Below, one piece after another: positions 8,901-17,540 of a stretch of DNA of 64,000 nt (its first letter is position 1; each line of letters begins with the position of its first letter). The stretch is taken from NCBI RefSeq assembly GCF_013410775.1, contig NZ_JACCFH010000001.1:3348001-3412000 (forward strand), read 5' to 3'. Under the pieces are notes generated by a model. It made no database searches. It saw nothing but the letters and a program-made list of their open reading frames with translations, and was not told the DNA's origin. This DNA comes from Sphaerotilus montanus (GTDB lineage Bacteria > Pseudomonadota > Gammaproteobacteria > Burkholderiales > Burkholderiaceae_C). A program made the translations under genes and the position numbers.

Positions 8901-10071
8901 CAGCGACTACGTGGTCAGCCGCACGCTGCCCGCGCAGGCCGGCACGCTGACCCCGCCGGTGGGCTGCACCAACGGCGCGGCCGGTGGCATCTGCACCGTG
9001 CAGGCGCAGAACGTGGCGCCGACCGGCACCGAGCCCACCACCTGGTACACCGCGCTGCGCCTGGATCCCGCCGCCGGTCCGGACGTGGTGAACAACCACA
9101 TCCCGCTCGACCCGTCCGTGGTGCCGGCGTTGCTGGTCATCAAGACTGGCGACCGTGCCCAGGCGGAACTCGGCGACTCGGTGCGCTACACCGTGGTCAT
9201 CAAGCGCTCGGACAGCGGCAACGCGCTGCTGCCGGCGCTGGAAGTGGTGGACATGCTGCCCGCCGGCTTCCGCTACATCGACGGCACGGCGCAGGTCAAC
9301 GGCGTCAGCATCGCCGATCCGGTCGGCAAGCCCGGCCCGGCGCTGCGCTTCTCGCTTGGCGCGATGGCCTCGGGCAGCACGGTCACGCTGACCTACCGCG
9401 TCCGCCTCGGCGTCGGCGCGATGCAGGGCACCGGCATCAACAGCGCGCAGGCCACCGGCACCCCCGGCGCCACCTGCGGCACGACGCCGAACGCGCTGTG
9501 CTCCAACGTCAGCCAGTTCCGCGTCCGGGTCACCGGGGGCGTGTTCGCGGCCGAGGCCTGCGTCGTCGGCAAGGTCTTCGTCGACTGCAACCACAACCAC
9601 GTGCAGGACGACGAGGAGCTGGGCATCCCCGGTGTGCGCATGTACCTCACCGACGGCACCAGCCTCATCAGCGATGTCGAAGGCAAGTACAGCCTCTGTG
9701 GCCTGGCGCCGCGCACGCAGGTGCTGGTGGTCGACCAGACGACGCTGCCGCGCGGCAGCCGCCTGACGACCACGTCCAGCCGCAACGCGGGCGACGCCGG
9801 CAGCCTGTTCCTCGACCTGAAGAACGGTGAGCTGCACCGGGCCGACGTGGTCGAGGGCAGTTGCTCGAACCGCGTGCTGGAGCAGGTCAAGGCCCGCCGC
9901 GCCCGCGGCGAGACGCAGGGCGTGGACACCGAGCAGCGCGGCCAGGTGCTGCGCTTCGACGGCAAGCCGGTCACCGCACCGGCCCAGGCCACCGACAGCG
10001 CCCGCCAGCGGGGCGGCACGGTCAAGCCGCGCCAGCCAGACAGCGGCTCCACCACCGGAGCTGCGCAATGA
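2902..10071 (+). CDS. Giant exported repeat protein with DUF11-like and SdrD-B-like domains
   Basis: 2,389 residues. The start at 2902 follows AAGGCAGGA and gives a clean signal peptide cut after AQA (residue 36). Residues ~37-268 form a unique N-terminal domain. Seven units of about 120-215 residues follow, starting near residues 269, 388, 601, 814, 1018, 1227 and 1443, each opening with a [AS]D[ML]xPxF-like motif. Most carry regularly spaced cysteines, CTFSYTAPG, FTGTTGA.ND and, in several, YQVCAPAP. A DUF11-like domain starts near 1653, an SdrD-B-like domain (ISGRVWGDTNHD) near 1801, a second DUF11-like domain near 2076 and another SdrD-B-like unit (VVGKVFVDCNHNH) near 2219. The tail is charged and has no LPxTG or autotransporter barrel. 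It is probably a long surface or matrix adhesin. Its stop overlaps the next start (ATGA), tying it to the barrel protein. Confidence 0.8.
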   Translation: MSSHATRAHRFSTFHALVRWLAVLLLGSVMASVAQAASFNWSAASCITAGNCTTVGSITRFSNAVVGVNARDILLEVIETTNGASVYAAAIGTVNGGASYIDGKVGTNLAPSAVSQVRFRLRFVNPGTTTDNPLPGPVYFTSLDTDGMQSAVSGGYRERFEIITPTSTVAIGPQLESTSALVPGGVAYSPIICANGTTVGCNDSSYGGTGNYVFYPLLSTTPNVAATAVYTGMVGNIDFAFGLEVSAAGPGSVQESFRQYGIAGGVPDADMVPTLIQCTPDPVAAGAATTCALTCTNNGPDVAINPSCDFTGTLPAGAVRSAGCGTLTGLLTSGSSRACSITFTPTVGGTLNLTGGTGAANDTNGGAVVTAGNNPSTGSVVVTAPTTADMSPVFGNLPALLSPGASHSGLTLTCSNAVGGAAALAATCVPTASAGVVSAVNCLPVSGSPVAAGASIACTFSYTAPGNAGGSDTADTAVVFTGTTGATNDAVATNNTATAPVPLLDAVDESTTTPYGTAALLGVLTNDTRGATPASFGSVSLTVLVAPTPGSTIDPSSGAFSTTAATLPGTYTVTYQLCANPALTPAVCDTATATIVVGPGADMVPTFGALPGAVHPGQLYTGLTLNCTNVAGGASAATARGTLCQPQASVGTVSNVVCTPLVGADVASGAVQTCSFSYQAPGTQGGTDEPTTAVTFTGTTGAANDLNGGLTTGGNNLVTAAAVVIDALDDTATRAGGLTGQTSPLDPNDQIPTGSVYTLRAGGTCANASVSTTGLATYDVPAAGTCTVPYQVCAPAPNATACDTATLTVTATSADMAAAFSGLPTVVHPGQTLTGLGLSCTNVAATGAATAATCAPTVSAGTVSALSCSPPVGGAVAAGAAIACTFSYTAPGVQGGADEPVLSVVFTGTTSASNDSNAANNVVQSPATVIDAVDDRIGQPGGSTGRTTPLAPNDQVPTGSSFTGTGGTCARASVGSTGIATYDVPASGNCTVTYQVCAPAPAQTTCDFATLTVTAGAADLSPAFSNLPRVVGPGQRYTGLALTCTNVAGGAVATSPTCAPEASVGSVADLVCTPAPGAELAAGAAIACTFSYTAPGTRGGVNEPAENVVFRGLTGALNDSDGGTSANGNNLTLASAVLIDALDDTDFHPAGLTGQTTNVAENDQFPAGSTFTRTGGTCTFASMAPTGLATYDMPATGACTVVYQVCAPAPDTASCDTATLTATVNSSDMVPAFSGLPTAVFPGQQLTGLGLSCRNATGVAAATGALCQPSVSVGTITSLQCTPASGSTVAAGAAIACTFDYTAPGALGGSRETATAVVFTGTTGAANDSNGGLTTGGNNSVSSSATLIDAVSDGPATVPSTGARVPLYGNDTLGGSTVAAVQVVPTLVDTSSLIGATVDAATGELVVPAGAAPGSYTLTYQICAAGSTTVCDRATVLVTVQGADMVPTFTGLPGAASPGSTVTGTLTCANSGPSAATQATCAATGATVGACTVGGVAVALPVASLPAGSAIVCALTATAPASGVVNLTGLTGATNDTQGGTGPGGNNSTTTALPVIDAVNDGPVAVPATGSTIALLTNDTLGGSPVVPAQLTLTLTSPGGLTGATVDPQGRLTVPANTTPGPYTLTYQICVNPATTPAACDTATVTVNVLGQPDLQVSKIHSPAVFTERHTGTYTIAARNTGGFATSLPYTVVDTLPAGMTVAAVPTGSGWDCSTTALGATSATCTASTPIAAGASAAPITLVVNVAAGACAAPDANGLCSVANGTALVNHVRISGGGESGAGGTGDNNTATDPTPVQQAGAISGRVWGDTNHDRVQSGSESGVAGMAVEVLDAGGAVVGTSTTDALGDYRVDGLVPGTGFAVRFRDPVSGAYFGRPVSNDPAGGNDPTAATGTGVVTSGTIRNLTVPSGQRARINQSLPLDPSGVVYGTDSRAPVGGVRVELLDAAGAVVPAGCLVGGANSVVTSAAGTLAGVYSFLLNNPAPAGCPGAATYQLRTTPTSDYVVSRTLPAQAGTLTPPVGCTNGAAGGICTVQAQNVAPTGTEPTTWYTALRLDPAAGPDVVNNHIPLDPSVVPALLVIKTGDRAQAELGDSVRYTVVIKRSDSGNALLPALEVVDMLPAGFRYIDGTAQVNGVSIADPVGKPGPALRFSLGAMASGSTVTLTYRVRLGVGAMQGTGINSAQATGTPGATCGTTPNALCSNVSQFRVRVTGGVFAAEACVVGKVFVDCNHNHVQDDEELGIPGVRMYLTDGTSLISDVEGKYSLCGLAPRTQVLVVDQTTLPRGSRLTTTSSRNAGDAGSLFLDLKNGELHRADVVEGSCSNRVLEQVKARRARGETQGVDTEQRGQVLRFDGKPVTAPAQATDSARQRGGTVKPRQPDSGSTTGAAQ

Positions 10072-13000
10072 GACCGACCACGATGCCAGTTCAGACCCGT
10101 GCCCTCCACGCCGTTGCGGCGGCGGTGGTGTTGCTAGGCGCCAGCGCGGCGCATGCCGAGCCGGGCGACGCCTCCCGCTACCAGCCGCTGTTCGCCCCGG
10201 TCCCCGGCACGACCGCTCCCGCGATCGTGCTCGACGGCCAGTACGCCGCCAACGCCCGGGTCGGGCAGCTCAAGGTCGAGGTGCGCGGGGCTGGCGCCAC
10301 GGCCGACGGCGTCACGCCGGTCAGCATCACCGTGACGGTGCACGACCGCGACGGCGCGCTGCTGAAGGACGCCGTGCTCGTCACCATCGAGCACAGCGGC
10401 ACCGCCCGCCTGCAGATGCAGGGCACGGCCACCGACGAGTTCGGCCCGAGCCGCAAGGACGCCGACCGCCGCGTGCCCGGCACGCAGCTGAAGGTCGTCG
10501 GCGGCAGCGCCACCTTCAGCCTGATCGCCCCGAGCCAGCCCGAGGACGTGCGGCTGCGCCTCACGGCGGGCGAGGCCGAGGTGTCCGGCCTGATCGGCTT
10601 CTCGCCCGACCTGCGCGAGATGATCGCCGCCGGTCTGGTCGAAGGCGTGATCGGCAGCACCCGCCGCCGCTACGACAGCGCCATCACCCCGGCCCGCATC
10701 GACGACGGTTTCGAGGCCGAGCTGCGCCAGTGGAGCCGCGGCTTCGACAACGGCCGCGGCCAGGTGGCGGCACGGGCGGCGCTGTTCCTGAAGGGCAAGA
10801 TCCGCGGCGACATGCTGCTGACCATGGCCTACGACAGCGACAAGGAGACCCGCGCCCGCTTGCTCAACGACATCAAGCCGGAGGAGTTCTACCCCGTCTA
10901 CGGCGATTCGAGCGTCAAGGGCTTCGAGGCGAAGAGTTCGTCCAAGCTCTTCGTGCGGGTCGACAAGGACCGCCATTTCCTGCTCTACGGCGACTTCTCG
11001 ACCGGCGACGCCTACACCGCATCCGCCGGCGGTGGGGTCGTGGCTGGCACCCGGATGCGCCAGCTCGGCGCCTACAACCGGGTGATGACCGGCGTGCGCG
11101 GCCACTGGGAAACACCGACCGGCGTGGCCAACGCCTACGCCAGCCGCGACACGCTGCGCCACGTCGTCGAGGAGGTCCAGGCCAACGGCACCAGCGGCCC
11201 CTTCGCCGTCAGTGGCACGCAGGCGCTGGAGAACAGCGAGCAGGTGCAGCTCGTCGTGCGCGACCGCAACCACCGCGACACCGTGCTCTCGGTGACGACG
11301 CTGGTGCGGCTCAACGACTACAGCTTCGAGCCCTTCAGCGGCCGCATCCTGCTGACCCGCCCGGTGCCCAGCCAGGACGCCGACGGCAACCCCGTCTCGC
11401 TGCGCATCAGCTACGAGATCGACCAGGGCGGGGCGGCCTTCTGGCTGGCGGGCGCCGATGCGCAGCTCAACCTCGGCGAGCGCCTCACCGTCGGCGGCAG
11501 CGCCGTGGAGGACCGCAACCCGAACGCGCGCTTCCGCCTGGCCAGCGTCAACACCGGCGTCAAGCTGAACGAGCAGACCAGCCTGGTCGCCGAACTCGCC
11601 TTCACCGACGCCGACCTTGCCGCGCTGCGCCCGACCCTCACCGCGGCTGGACAAACGCCGCTGCCCGGCGGCGACACGGCGATCGGCCGCGCCGGCCGCA
11701 TCGAGCTGGCCCACCGCAGCGAGACGCTGACCGCCAAGGTCTACGCCAGCCGCACCGGCGCCGGTTTCGCCAACACGGCCGCTGGCGTGCAGCCCGGCAG
11801 CCAGCAGGTCGGCGCGTCGGCGGCACTCAAGGCCACCGACACCGTGACCCTGAAGGCCGACGCCCAGCGCACCGACGACACCGGCAACGACGCCCGCCGC
11901 ACCGGCCTGACCGTCGGCGCCGAGGTGGCGGTGACACCCGCGCTGACGCTCGGCGGCGGCCTGCGCCGCATCGACGAGCGTGGCCGGATCCGCGGCGCGC
12001 TCGCCACGCTCGGCGCGAATCCCAGCGCGGGCAGCTACTTCACCCCCGGCTCGGAAGGCGGCTTCAGCGGTGCGGGCAGCAGCACGCTGTTCAACGTCAA
12101 CAATGCGCTCGCCACCACCGGCGCCGCCCCCGGCACCGTGCCCGATCTGGAGGCGACCACCGCCTTCGTCAGCGCCGCGTTCAAGGCCACCGACCGGCTC
12201 ACGCTGCGCGCGCTGGCCGAGGCCGACGTGACCGGCGACGACCGCCACCGGGTCGAGGTTGGCGCCAGCTACCAGCTCGCCGAGCGCACCCGGCTCTACC
12301 TGCGCGGCGAGTCGCAGACTGGCCTGTCCTCGCAGTACGCGCTCGACAGCGCCGCGCACAGCAACGCCATCGCGCTCGGCATCGACGGCAGCTACATGGA
12401 AGGCGGCAACGTCTTCAGCGAATACCGGCTGCGCGATGCCAGCGACGGCCGCGCTTCGCAGGTCGCCACCGGCGTGCGCAATGTCTGGCATGTCCGCGAA
12501 GGCCTGGCGCTGACCACCGGGCTGGAGCGCCTGAAGATCCTCGACGGCACCGGCCAGAACGCCACCGCCGCGGCGCTGGGTGCCGACTACACCGCCAGCG
12601 AATGGTGGAAGGCGTCGGGCCGGCTGGAATGGCGCCGGCTGGACGCCGTGTCCACCAGCGTGACGCAGGACAGCTGGCTCTCCACCGTGACCGTGGTGCG
12701 CAAGCTCGACCGCGACTGGACCGCGCTGGCCCGCAACTACTACCTCTCCACCGACAACCACGGCGCCCGCCCGGACGGCTGGCAGGACCGCTTCCAGATC
12801 GGTTTCGCCTACCGGCCGGTGGACCACAACCGGCTCGATGTGCTCGGCAAATACGAATACAAGACCGAGGACAACATCAACGCCACCGACGAGTCGCGCC
12901 GTGTCCACGTCGGCGCGCTGCAGGCGAACTTTCACCCGAGCCGGGTCTGGTGGACCTCGGCCCGTGTCGCTGCCAAGGACGTGCGCGAGCGCTTCCCGAA

Positions 13001-13346
13001 CACGCAGGGCGGCGGCGACGACCGCTACCAGGCGTGGCTGCTCGGCGGCCGGCTGGTCTACGACCTCACCGAGGACTGGGACCTGGGCCTGCAGGCCAGC
13101 GTCATGCACGGCAAGGCCGATGGCCAGACCGGCGCGTCGCTGCAGAAGTCCATCGGCGTCGAGGCGGGGTATCTGGTCAAGACCAACCTCTGGCTCTCCG
13201 CCGGCTTCAACTGGGCCGGTTTCAGCGACCGCGACCTGTCGAGCGACTACACCGCGCGCGGGGTCTACCTGCGCCTGCGCTACAAGTTCGACGCCGACCT
13301 CTGGGCCGGCAGCAACCCCGACATCAACCGCAGCCTGCCGCGATGA
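10068..13346 (+). CDS. Large predicted outer-membrane beta-barrel protein with periplasmic Ig-like N-terminus
   Basis: 1,092 residues with a signal peptide cut after AHA (residue 30). Residues ~50-180 look like an invasin/Ig-type domain (VSITVTVHDRDGALLKDAVLVTIE), followed by a DLREMIAAGLVEG linker. From about residue 220 to the end, alternating hydrophobic/polar strands rich in Y, R, G and terminal aromatics suggest a large beta-barrel. The C-terminus is YKFDADLWAGSNPDINRSLPR, not a classic terminal Phe. I see no TonB box or plug domain. It overlaps the repeat-protein gene and the OmpA-like gene by 4 bp each, so the three products are probably made in a fixed ratio. Likely roles are exporting or anchoring the repeat protein. 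The barrel reading is by eye. Confidence 0.7.
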   Translation: MRPTTMPVQTRALHAVAAAVVLLGASAAHAEPGDASRYQPLFAPVPGTTAPAIVLDGQYAANARVGQLKVEVRGAGATADGVTPVSITVTVHDRDGALLKDAVLVTIEHSGTARLQMQGTATDEFGPSRKDADRRVPGTQLKVVGGSATFSLIAPSQPEDVRLRLTAGEAEVSGLIGFSPDLREMIAAGLVEGVIGSTRRRYDSAITPARIDDGFEAELRQWSRGFDNGRGQVAARAALFLKGKIRGDMLLTMAYDSDKETRARLLNDIKPEEFYPVYGDSSVKGFEAKSSSKLFVRVDKDRHFLLYGDFSTGDAYTASAGGGVVAGTRMRQLGAYNRVMTGVRGHWETPTGVANAYASRDTLRHVVEEVQANGTSGPFAVSGTQALENSEQVQLVVRDRNHRDTVLSVTTLVRLNDYSFEPFSGRILLTRPVPSQDADGNPVSLRISYEIDQGGAAFWLAGADAQLNLGERLTVGGSAVEDRNPNARFRLASVNTGVKLNEQTSLVAELAFTDADLAALRPTLTAAGQTPLPGGDTAIGRAGRIELAHRSETLTAKVYASRTGAGFANTAAGVQPGSQQVGASAALKATDTVTLKADAQRTDDTGNDARRTGLTVGAEVAVTPALTLGGGLRRIDERGRIRGALATLGANPSAGSYFTPGSEGGFSGAGSSTLFNVNNALATTGAAPGTVPDLEATTAFVSAAFKATDRLTLRALAEADVTGDDRHRVEVGASYQLAERTRLYLRGESQTGLSSQYALDSAAHSNAIALGIDGSYMEGGNVFSEYRLRDASDGRASQVATGVRNVWHVREGLALTTGLERLKILDGTGQNATAAALGADYTASEWWKASGRLEWRRLDAVSTSVTQDSWLSTVTVVRKLDRDWTALARNYYLSTDNHGARPDGWQDRFQIGFAYRPVDHNRLDVLGKYEYKTEDNINATDESRRVHVGALQANFHPSRVWWTSARVAAKDVRERFPNTQGGGDDRYQAWLLGGRLVYDLTEDWDLGLQASVMHGKADGQTGASLQKSIGVEAGYLVKTNLWLSAGFNWAGFSDRDLSSDYTARGVYLRLRYKFDADLWAGSNPDINRSLPR

Positions 13347-14419
13347 ACTACACCACTTCCTCCCCCCGCATGGCACTGCGTCCCCTCGTGCTGGCCCTCG
13401 GCCTGCTGGCCGCTGCGCCGCTGGTCCACGCGGATGCGGCCACCGACGGCGCGCTCGCCGCCGACCACCAGGGCTACAAGGTCCAGCAGGACGCGATCCA
13501 GGCCCTCAACGACACCGGCCGCCACCGCCTGGCCAGCTACCCGCTGGCCAAGGCGCAGTGCTGGCTCGACGTGAGCTTCCACGAGTACACGCGCAACGAC
13601 CGTTCGGCCTTCCCGCAGGGCGCGCTCGACGCCTCGCGGCAGATCACCGACTACCTGGCCCGCGGCGGCGCCCCCGGTGCGGCCGAGAACCCCGCGCAGC
13701 AGACCCCGCTGGTCAACGACGCGCTGAAGCTGCGCGACGACCTGTGGGCGCAGACCGCTGCGCTGAAGACCCACACCGGCTGGCGCTGTGCCGAGAAGCT
13801 GGTCGCCTGCGGCGAGGTCGAACTCGTGCACGCCGGCAACGAGCACCGCCAGCAAGGCTGGCGCCACGCCAAGCCGTATGTGCAGATCGCCGAGGACCTG
13901 ATCAGCGACGCCCGTCTGGCGGCCGAGGCCTGCCCGGCGCTGCCCGTGCCGGTGGCGCCGGTGGTGGCCAGCCCGGTGGAGGCGCCGCAGCCGCCGGCGG
14001 TGGTTCCCGTGGCGCCGCCGCCGGTGGTGCACGAGCGCATCGTGCTGAGCGCGAACGTGCTGTTCGCCTTCGACCGCCGTGGTCTGGCCGATCTGCTGCC
14101 CGAAGGCCGCGGGCAGCTCGACCAGCTCGTCGCCCGTCTGGACCGGATGTATGCCCGCATCGACCGGCTGGAGCTGACGGGCCACACCGACCGCCTCGGC
14201 ACCGAGGCCTACAACGCCAGGTTGTCGACCGACCGTGCCGACACGATCAAGGCCTACCTGCAGCAGCAGGGCGTGAAGGCGGACATCGTGGCGGCGGGGC
14301 GTGGTGCCGCCGAGCCGCTGCCGAACCTCACCTGCGCGCAGCGCACCCAGACCGCCCTGGCGAAGTGCCTGCAACCGAACCGCCGCGTCGAGATCAGCAT
14401 CACGGGCGTGCCGCGCTGA
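13343..14419 (+). CDS. OmpA-family peptidoglycan-associated protein
   Basis: 358 residues. The ATG overlaps the barrel gene's stop. Signal peptide cut after VHA (about residue 30). Residues ~35-190 form a helical, alanine-rich domain with four cysteines. A proline/valine linker (~195-230) leads to a C-terminal OmpA domain: VLFAFDRRGL, LTGHTDRLGTEAYNARLS, then TDRADTIKAYL. These carry the Asp and Arg that bind meso-diaminopimelate in this family. It would tether the outer-membrane assembly of this operon to the cell wall. The pattern repeat protein + barrel + OmpA resembles an envelope-spanning display apparatus, which is inference. Confidence 0.85.
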   Translation: MNYTTSSPRMALRPLVLALGLLAAAPLVHADAATDGALAADHQGYKVQQDAIQALNDTGRHRLASYPLAKAQCWLDVSFHEYTRNDRSAFPQGALDASRQITDYLARGGAPGAAENPAQQTPLVNDALKLRDDLWAQTAALKTHTGWRCAEKLVACGEVELVHAGNEHRQQGWRHAKPYVQIAEDLISDARLAAEACPALPVPVAPVVASPVEAPQPPAVVPVAPPPVVHERIVLSANVLFAFDRRGLADLLPEGRGQLDQLVARLDRMYARIDRLELTGHTDRLGTEAYNARLSTDRADTIKAYLQQQGVKADIVAAGRGAAEPLPNLTCAQRTQTALAKCLQPNRRVEISITGVPR

Positions 14420-14535
14420 GGCGCGTGCGGCCGGTTTTCTGAAGACGCCCCGGATACGGGTGCCGGTAGCGTCGTGAATGCAGTTATGCTTCAGAACGAT
14501 CGAGTACCAACTTCGACGCGCTGAAGCAGCGGTTT

Positions 14536-15891
14536 ATGACGACCCAGATCTGGCACCAGGTAATTCGACACGGCATCGAGAACGTCGCGAACAACCCGCA
14601 CGTCCTCGAGTTGCTGCAGCACTGGCAGACCGCGCGCATGGCGCAGCGTCGGCCATCGGTGGCGATGTTCCACGCCGGGCGCTGGCCCGAGCTGTACCCA
14701 CGCCTGATGCTGCTGCGCCGGGAGGGCGACGAGTTCGTCTACGGCCACTACGGCGCCGAGATCGCCCGCCACTCGCAGGGCGACATGACGGGGCGCAAGG
14801 TGTCGGACTTCGGTGGACGCCTGTCGGCGTTCTTCCTGGCGACCTACCAGGACGCCCTCGCGCACGACCAGCCGATCTACACGGTCCACGTCTCGGACCG
14901 CTCGCTCTCCGTCTTCACCTGGGAGCGCCTGATCCTGCCGCTGGACAGCCAGGACGGCGCGGACTGGCTGCTGGTCTACGGCCATCCCCTGCAGATGCGC
15001 CACCAGCTGCTGGAGTCCGTGCTGGACGCGACCAGCGACGCCCTGCTGGCGCTGCGCCGCGTGCACGATGCGCAGGGTGTCGATCTCGGCTGGATGGTGC
15101 TGGTGATCAACCCGGCGTTCACGGAGATGTTCGGGCTCGTGTCCCGGGCGCTGGTCGGGCATCTGGTGCACGAGGCGCTGGCGGACTGGGCGGCGCTCAA
15201 TGTCGAGGCCGAGTGCCTGCTGACGATGGCCTCGGCGACGCCCCGGGCCGTGACGCGGGTGCTGCTGACCAGCCAGAACCTGCTGCGCTACCTTGACATC
15301 CAGATCCGCCCGCTCAAGGACGGGGTCGTCGTCAGCCTGACCGATGCCACCGACCTGCACGAGGCCCAGAAGCGCCTGCGCCACCTGGCCACCACCGATG
15401 CGCTGACCGGGCTGGCCAACCGGCGCGAGTTCGACGAACAGCTGCACCTCGAAGTGCAGCGCGCGCGCCGCTCGGGCGAGCCGCTGGCGCTGGTGATGGC
15501 CGACATCGACGCCTTCAAGGCCTACAACGACCACTGCGGCCACGCGGCCGGCGACGACTGCCTGCGCCAGTTCGCGCTCGCCATGAAATCGGTCTTCGCC
15601 CGTGAACTCGACGTGGTGGCCCGCTACGGCGGCGAGGAGTTCGCGATCCTGCTGCCCGGCACCGGTGTCGAGGGGGCGTTCAACCTGACCGAGCGGCTGC
15701 TGCAGCGGCTGCAGCGCGAGGCGCTGCCGCACCCGGCCTCGCCGGTGGCTGCGGTGGTGACGGCCAGCTTCGGCATCACGGCCTTCGGGGCCCGGGATCC
15801 GGACGACGAGATCCACCTGCTGCGCCGCGCGGACCGTGCGCTCTACGAGGCCAAGCAGACGGGGCGCAACCGGGTCTGTCTCGCGCGCTGA
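14536..15891 (+). CDS. PAS-GGDEF diguanylate cyclase
   Basis: 451 residues, no signal peptide. The N-terminal ~150 residues show no family I can name (possibly a PAS-like sensor, with [15 protein letters not shown]). A PAS-like region follows (~155-270: [28 protein letters not shown]). The GGDEF domain starts near residue 285 ([15 protein letters not shown]). The active-site motif is GGEEF, preceded five residues earlier by RELD, which fits the RxxD product-inhibition site. It should make c-di-GMP from two GTP and be feedback-inhibited. c-di-GMP control would suit the surface and pilus genes nearby. It stands alone as a transcription unit, and the start has no strong ribosome-binding site. 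Confidence 0.85.
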   Translation: MTTQIWHQVIRHGIENVANNPHVLELLQHWQTARMAQRRPSVAMFHAGRWPELYPRLMLLRREGDEFVYGHYGAEIARHSQGDMTGRKVSDFGGRLSAFFLATYQDALAHDQPIYTVHVSDRSLSVFTWERLILPLDSQDGADWLLVYGHPLQMRHQLLESVLDATSDALLALRRVHDAQGVDLGWMVLVINPAFTEMFGLVSRALVGHLVHEALADWAALNVEAECLLTMASATPRAVTRVLLTSQNLLRYLDIQIRPLKDGVVVSLTDATDLHEAQKRLRHLATTDALTGLANRREFDEQLHLEVQRARRSGEPLALVMADIDAFKAYNDHCGHAAGDDCLRQFALAMKSVFARELDVVARYGGEEFAILLPGTGVEGAFNLTERLLQRLQREALPHPASPVAAVVTASFGITAFGARDPDDEIHLLRRADRALYEAKQTGRNRVCLAR

Positions 15892-15986
15892 GGCGGTGCC
15901 GATGTCGTGGCGGGCGACCGCTGCGGTGTCCAGCAGGGTGCGGATCTGCAATTCCGGCGCCATTGCCGGGCAGAATCCCGCGCACC

Positions 15987-17540
15987 ATGCTCGATGACCT
16001 CAAAAAGACCCTCTGGGCCACCGCCGACAAGCTGCGCGCCAACATGGACGCGGCGGAGTACAAGCACCTCGTGCTTGGCCTCATCTTCGTCAAGTACGTC
16101 TCCGACACCTTCCAGGCCAAGCACGCGGAATTGACGCTGCGGCTGGCGGATCCGGACGACGCGTATTTCTACGGCGAGGCCGCGCCCGAAGACATCGCCG
16201 CCGAACTCGAAGACCGCGACTACTACCGCGAGGCCAATGTGTTCTGGGTGCCGGAGGCGGCGCGCTGGGAGGCCTTGCGTGCGGCGGCCAAGCAGCCTGA
16301 CATCGGCAAGCGCATCGACGAGGCGCTGGCGCTGATCGAGGTCGAGAACACCAGGCTGAAGGGCATCCTCGACAAGCGTTATGCCCGGGCGCAGTTGCCG
16401 GACGGGAAGCTGGGCGAGCTGGTCGATCTGGTGTCCACGATCGGGTTCGGGGCGACGGCGGGCGAGGCGCGGGATGTGCTCGGGCAGGTCTACGAATACT
16501 TCCTCGGCCTGTTCGCCAACGCCGAGGGCAAGCGGGGCGGCCAGTTCTACACGCCGCGCAGCATCGTCAAGACGCTGGTCGCCGTGCTCGCGCCGCACCA
16601 CGGCAAGGTGTACGACCCGTGCTGCGGCTCGGGTGGCATGTTCGTGCAGAGCGAGGAGTTCATCGAGGCGCACGGCGGCAAGGTGGGCGACGTGGCGATC
16701 TTCGGGCAGGAGGCCAACCCGACGACGTGGCGGCTGGCGGCGATGAACCTGGCGATCCGCGGCATCGACTTCAACCTCGGGCGGGAGCCGGCCGACACCT
16801 TCTCGCGCAACCAGTTCCCGGACCTGCGCGCTGACTTCATCCTGGCGAACCCGCCGTTCAACATCAGCGACTGGTGGCACGCGAGCCTGATGGGCGACGC
16901 GCGCTGGCAGTACGGCGACCCGCCGGCCGGCAACGCCAACACTGCGTGGCTGCAGCACATGCTCCACCACTTGGCGCCGAACGGCCGGGCGGGCATCGTG
17001 CTGGCGAACGGGTCGATGAGTTCGAGCCAGAACAGCGAGGGGCAGATCCGCGCGGCGATGGTCGAGGCGGACGTGGTGGAGGTGATGGTGGCGCTGCCGG
17101 GGCAGTTGTTCTTCAACACGCAGATCCCGGCGTGTCTGTGGTTCCTGGCCAAGTCCAAGCGGGCGCGGCGGGGCGAGGTGCTGTTCATCGATGCGCGCAA
17201 GCTGGCGACGATGATCAGCCGCGTGCAGTGCGAGCTGACCGACGCGGTGATCGAGCGCATCGCTGGGACCGTGGCGGCGTGGCGCGGGGAGTCTGGCGCG
17301 GGGGTGTATGCCGACGTGGCGGGATATTGCCGCAGCGTGCCGCTGGCCGAGATCGCCGAACACGGGCATGTGCTGACGCCGGGGCGCTATGTGGGCGCGG
17401 AGGCGGTGGAGGACGACGACGAGGACTTCGAGGCCAAGATGCGGGCGCTGACGGAGAAGCTCGGGGAGCAGATGGCGAAGGGGGCGGAGCTGGATCTGGT
17501 GATTCGCGCCAAGCTGGGGGGGCTGGGATATGAGTTCTGA
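15987..17540 (+). CDS. hsdM: Type I restriction-modification system, N6-adenine methyltransferase subunit
   Basis: 517 residues, starting at [17 protein letters not shown], the usual start of this HsdM subfamily. A start 24 bp upstream is also open. The helical N-terminal domain includes [18 protein letters not shown]. The methylase domain carries [10 protein letters not shown], the S-adenosylmethionine motif DPCCGSGGM (about base 16615) and the catalytic NPPF (about 16849). It methylates adenine in the HsdS target sequence and joins HsdS and HsdR in the restriction complex. It overlaps hsdS by 11 bp. Its GC content matches the host, unlike hsdS. Confidence 0.95.
   Translation: MLDDLKKTLWATADKLRANMDAAEYKHLVLGLIFVKYVSDTFQAKHAELTLRLADPDDAYFYGEAAPEDIAAELEDRDYYREANVFWVPEAARWEALRAAAKQPDIGKRIDEALALIEVENTRLKGILDKRYARAQLPDGKLGELVDLVSTIGFGATAGEARDVLGQVYEYFLGLFANAEGKRGGQFYTPRSIVKTLVAVLAPHHGKVYDPCCGSGGMFVQSEEFIEAHGGKVGDVAIFGQEANPTTWRLAAMNLAIRGIDFNLGREPADTFSRNQFPDLRADFILANPPFNISDWWHASLMGDARWQYGDPPAGNANTAWLQHMLHHLAPNGRAGIVLANGSMSSSQNSEGQIRAAMVEADVVEVMVALPGQLFFNTQIPACLWFLAKSKRARRGEVLFIDARKLATMISRVQCELTDAVIERIAGTVAAWRGESGAGVYADVAGYCRSVPLAEIAEHGHVLTPGRYVGAEAVEDDDEDFEAKMRALTEKLGEQMAKGAELDLVIRAKLGGLGYEF

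Noticed and set aside
2890-10068. A minus-strand open frame of ~2,390 residues opposite the giant repeat protein
   Set aside because: It mirrors the repeats of the plus-strand gene and is Arg/Gly/His rich with no motifs, as expected of a high-GC antisense shadow.
10134-13376. A long minus-strand open frame opposite the barrel gene
   Set aside because: Composition (Ala/Val/Arg/Gly) and lack of signal peptide or domain indicate an antisense shadow.
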